A stretch of 12,508 bases of DNA from JALRHH01 sp964638875 (GTDB taxonomy: Bacteria > Patescibacteriota > Saccharimonadia > Saccharimonadales > JALRHH01), in contig CAZXBL010000031.1 in NCBI GenBank assembly GCA_964638875.1, positions 1 to 12,508 on the forward strand, read 5' to 3'. The position numbers were made by a program, and so were the translations under genes. The notes beneath the pieces are model-generated. The model did not search any database. It was not told the origin of the DNA and saw nothing but the letters and a program-made list of their open reading frames with translations. This document shows positions 11,576 to 12,508 of the stretch, piece by piece; position 1 is the first letter of the stretch; every line of letters starts with the position of its first letter.

Positions 11576-12508
11576 TGAGTTTTGAGCTAAACGAAGGGCA
11601 ACAGAAAGTAGTAGACCATAACAATGGTCCTCTTTTAGTAGTAGCGGGGGCGGGTACTGGTAAAACCCGAGTTATAGTTGAGAAGATTAATCAGCTACTC
11701 GACAGGGGCGCCAACCCGGATAGCATCTTAGCCGTCACATTCACTGAAAAAGCAGCTGCTGAGATGTTAGAACGCGTACTAGAAAGTCATACCGAGCTAC
11801 TACCCGAGCTAGCGATAATGACTTTCAACGGGTTTGGTGATGCAGTACTACGTGAGTTCGGCATCCATATTGGCTTGCCACGGAATTTCAGGTTGCTAGG
11901 CGACCAGGCGCAAGTAGTATTCTTCCGCGAACGAATCGATGAGTTCCAGCTTGACTACTTTTTACCATTAACATCATCACCTGATGGTATTATCAGTGAT
12001 ATTTTGGAGCTTTTTGGCCGCCTGAAGCAGAACATCATTACCCCTGAAAGCTACCAAGCTTTTGCCGCTGAACTCCCAACAGGTGATGAAACAGACACCT
12101 TACACAAACGTAAACATGAAGAACTCGCCGAGGCCTATGCCACATATACTCGATTAGCAAGAACTGAAAACGTGATTGATTATGATGATCAAATTTTTAT
12201 GACTATCCAGCTCTTAGAACAGCGACCAAATATACGGCAGCGACTGCAGCAGCGCTATCAAACCCTCTTTATTGATGAGTTTCAAGACACTAACCCCATG
12301 CAATCACGTCTGATCGACCTTCTGTATGCAGGCAAACCGCAGAGTCTGATCGTTGTCGGGGATGATGACCAATCTATATATGGATGGCGTGGTGCAACAT
12401 TGCAGAATATCCTAAGTTTTAAAGAACGCTACACTGACGCTAAACAGGCAGCTCTCACTGTTAATTATCGAAGCGGCCAAGCTATACTTGATGCTGCCTA
12501 TAAATTAA
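11575..12508 (+). CDS. UvrD/PcrA-type SF1A DNA helicase (3' truncated)
   Basis: This is the N-terminal 311 residues of a superfamily 1A 3'-5' DNA helicase; the gene runs off the window. Motifs in order are: Q motif LNEGQQ (5-10), Walker A AGAGTGKT (24-31), motif Ia VTFTEKAAAEM (54-64), motif Ib TFNGF (83-87, TFHSF in PcrA), the NVIDYDD stretch (199-205), Walker B with IDEFQDTN (233-240), motif III GDDDQSIYGWRGA (262-274) and motif IV NYRS (297-300). All ATPase residues are intact. Family members act in nucleotide excision and mismatch repair, or displace proteins from DNA. The missing C-terminus leaves open UvrD/PcrA, a UvrD2-like form, or a fusion to a PD-(D/E)XK nuclease as in AddA-type proteins. 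The ATG at 11575 is chosen because translation matches the family from residue 3. Confidence 0.93.
   Translation, partial: MSFELNEGQQKVVDHNNGPLLVVAGAGTGKTRVIVEKINQLLDRGANPDSILAVTFTEKAAAEMLERVLESHTELLPELAIMTFNGFGDAVLREFGIHIGLPRNFRLLGDQAQVVFFRERIDEFQLDYFLPLTSSPDGIISDILELFGRLKQNIITPESYQAFAAELPTGDETDTLHKRKHEELAEAYATYTRLARTENVIDYDDQIFMTIQLLEQRPNIRQRLQQRYQTLFIDEFQDTNPMQSRLIDLLYAGKPQSLIVVGDDDQSIYGWRGATLQNILSFKERYTDAKQAALTVNYRSGQAILDAAYKL

Overview
The window looks like a chromosomal segment of a small-genome Gram-positive-like bacterium of the Candidate Phyla Radiation, most likely Candidatus Saccharibacteria (TM7). This is inference from gene content and style: a short CysRS, PimA-like GT4 glycosyltransferases, a LysM-CHAP secreted protein, a single-pass class A-type serine hydrolase, a lipobox lipoprotein and small orphan membrane proteins. 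No rRNA or marker gene confirms it. The genetic code looks standard: no long gene has an in-frame TGA, and one small ORF appears to end with TGA. No transposase, phage gene or CRISPR array is visible.

Layout. Bases 1-1714 (+) hold the 3' end of a DHH/DHHA1 phosphoesterase overlapping cysS. Bases 1722-8066 are a co-directional minus-strand block, read right to left: D-Ala-D-Ala carboxypeptidase, alpha/beta hydrolase, two PimA-like glycosyltransferases, an AI-2E/PerM family membrane protein and a small lipoprotein. Bases 8067-8555 are non-coding but dense: divergent promoters, a tRNA-Gln(TTG) enclosed by a near-perfect 22-bp inverted repeat, and a structured mRNA leader. Bases 8556-9317 (+) encode a LysM-CHAP protein, ending at a two-way terminator shared with a minus-strand beta-lactamase-like serine hydrolase (9370-10338). 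Bases 10496-10816 (+) carry two small ORFs that end at another two-way terminator, facing a four-helix membrane protein (10890-11402, -). From 11575 (+) a UvrD/PcrA-type helicase runs off the end.

Much of the window concerns the cell envelope: peptidoglycan trimming (DacA-like, CHAP, serine hydrolase), probable glycolipid synthesis (two GT4 enzymes next to a hydrolase) and membrane or lipid-anchored proteins of unknown role.

Two items stand out. First, the roughly 98-nt leader of the LysM-CHAP gene can be drawn in two mutually exclusive folds, and one frees a strand complementary to the Shine-Dalgarno sequence. This is the layout of a translational riboswitch or thermosensor. Second, the tRNA-Gln gene has leader and trailer complementary over 22 positions with one mismatch, and the trailer arm includes the encoded CCA. 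Several genes also have a -10-like hexamer 8-10 bases before a start codon with no Shine-Dalgarno sequence, suggesting leaderless transcripts. All pairings and promoters were found by eye and were not computed.
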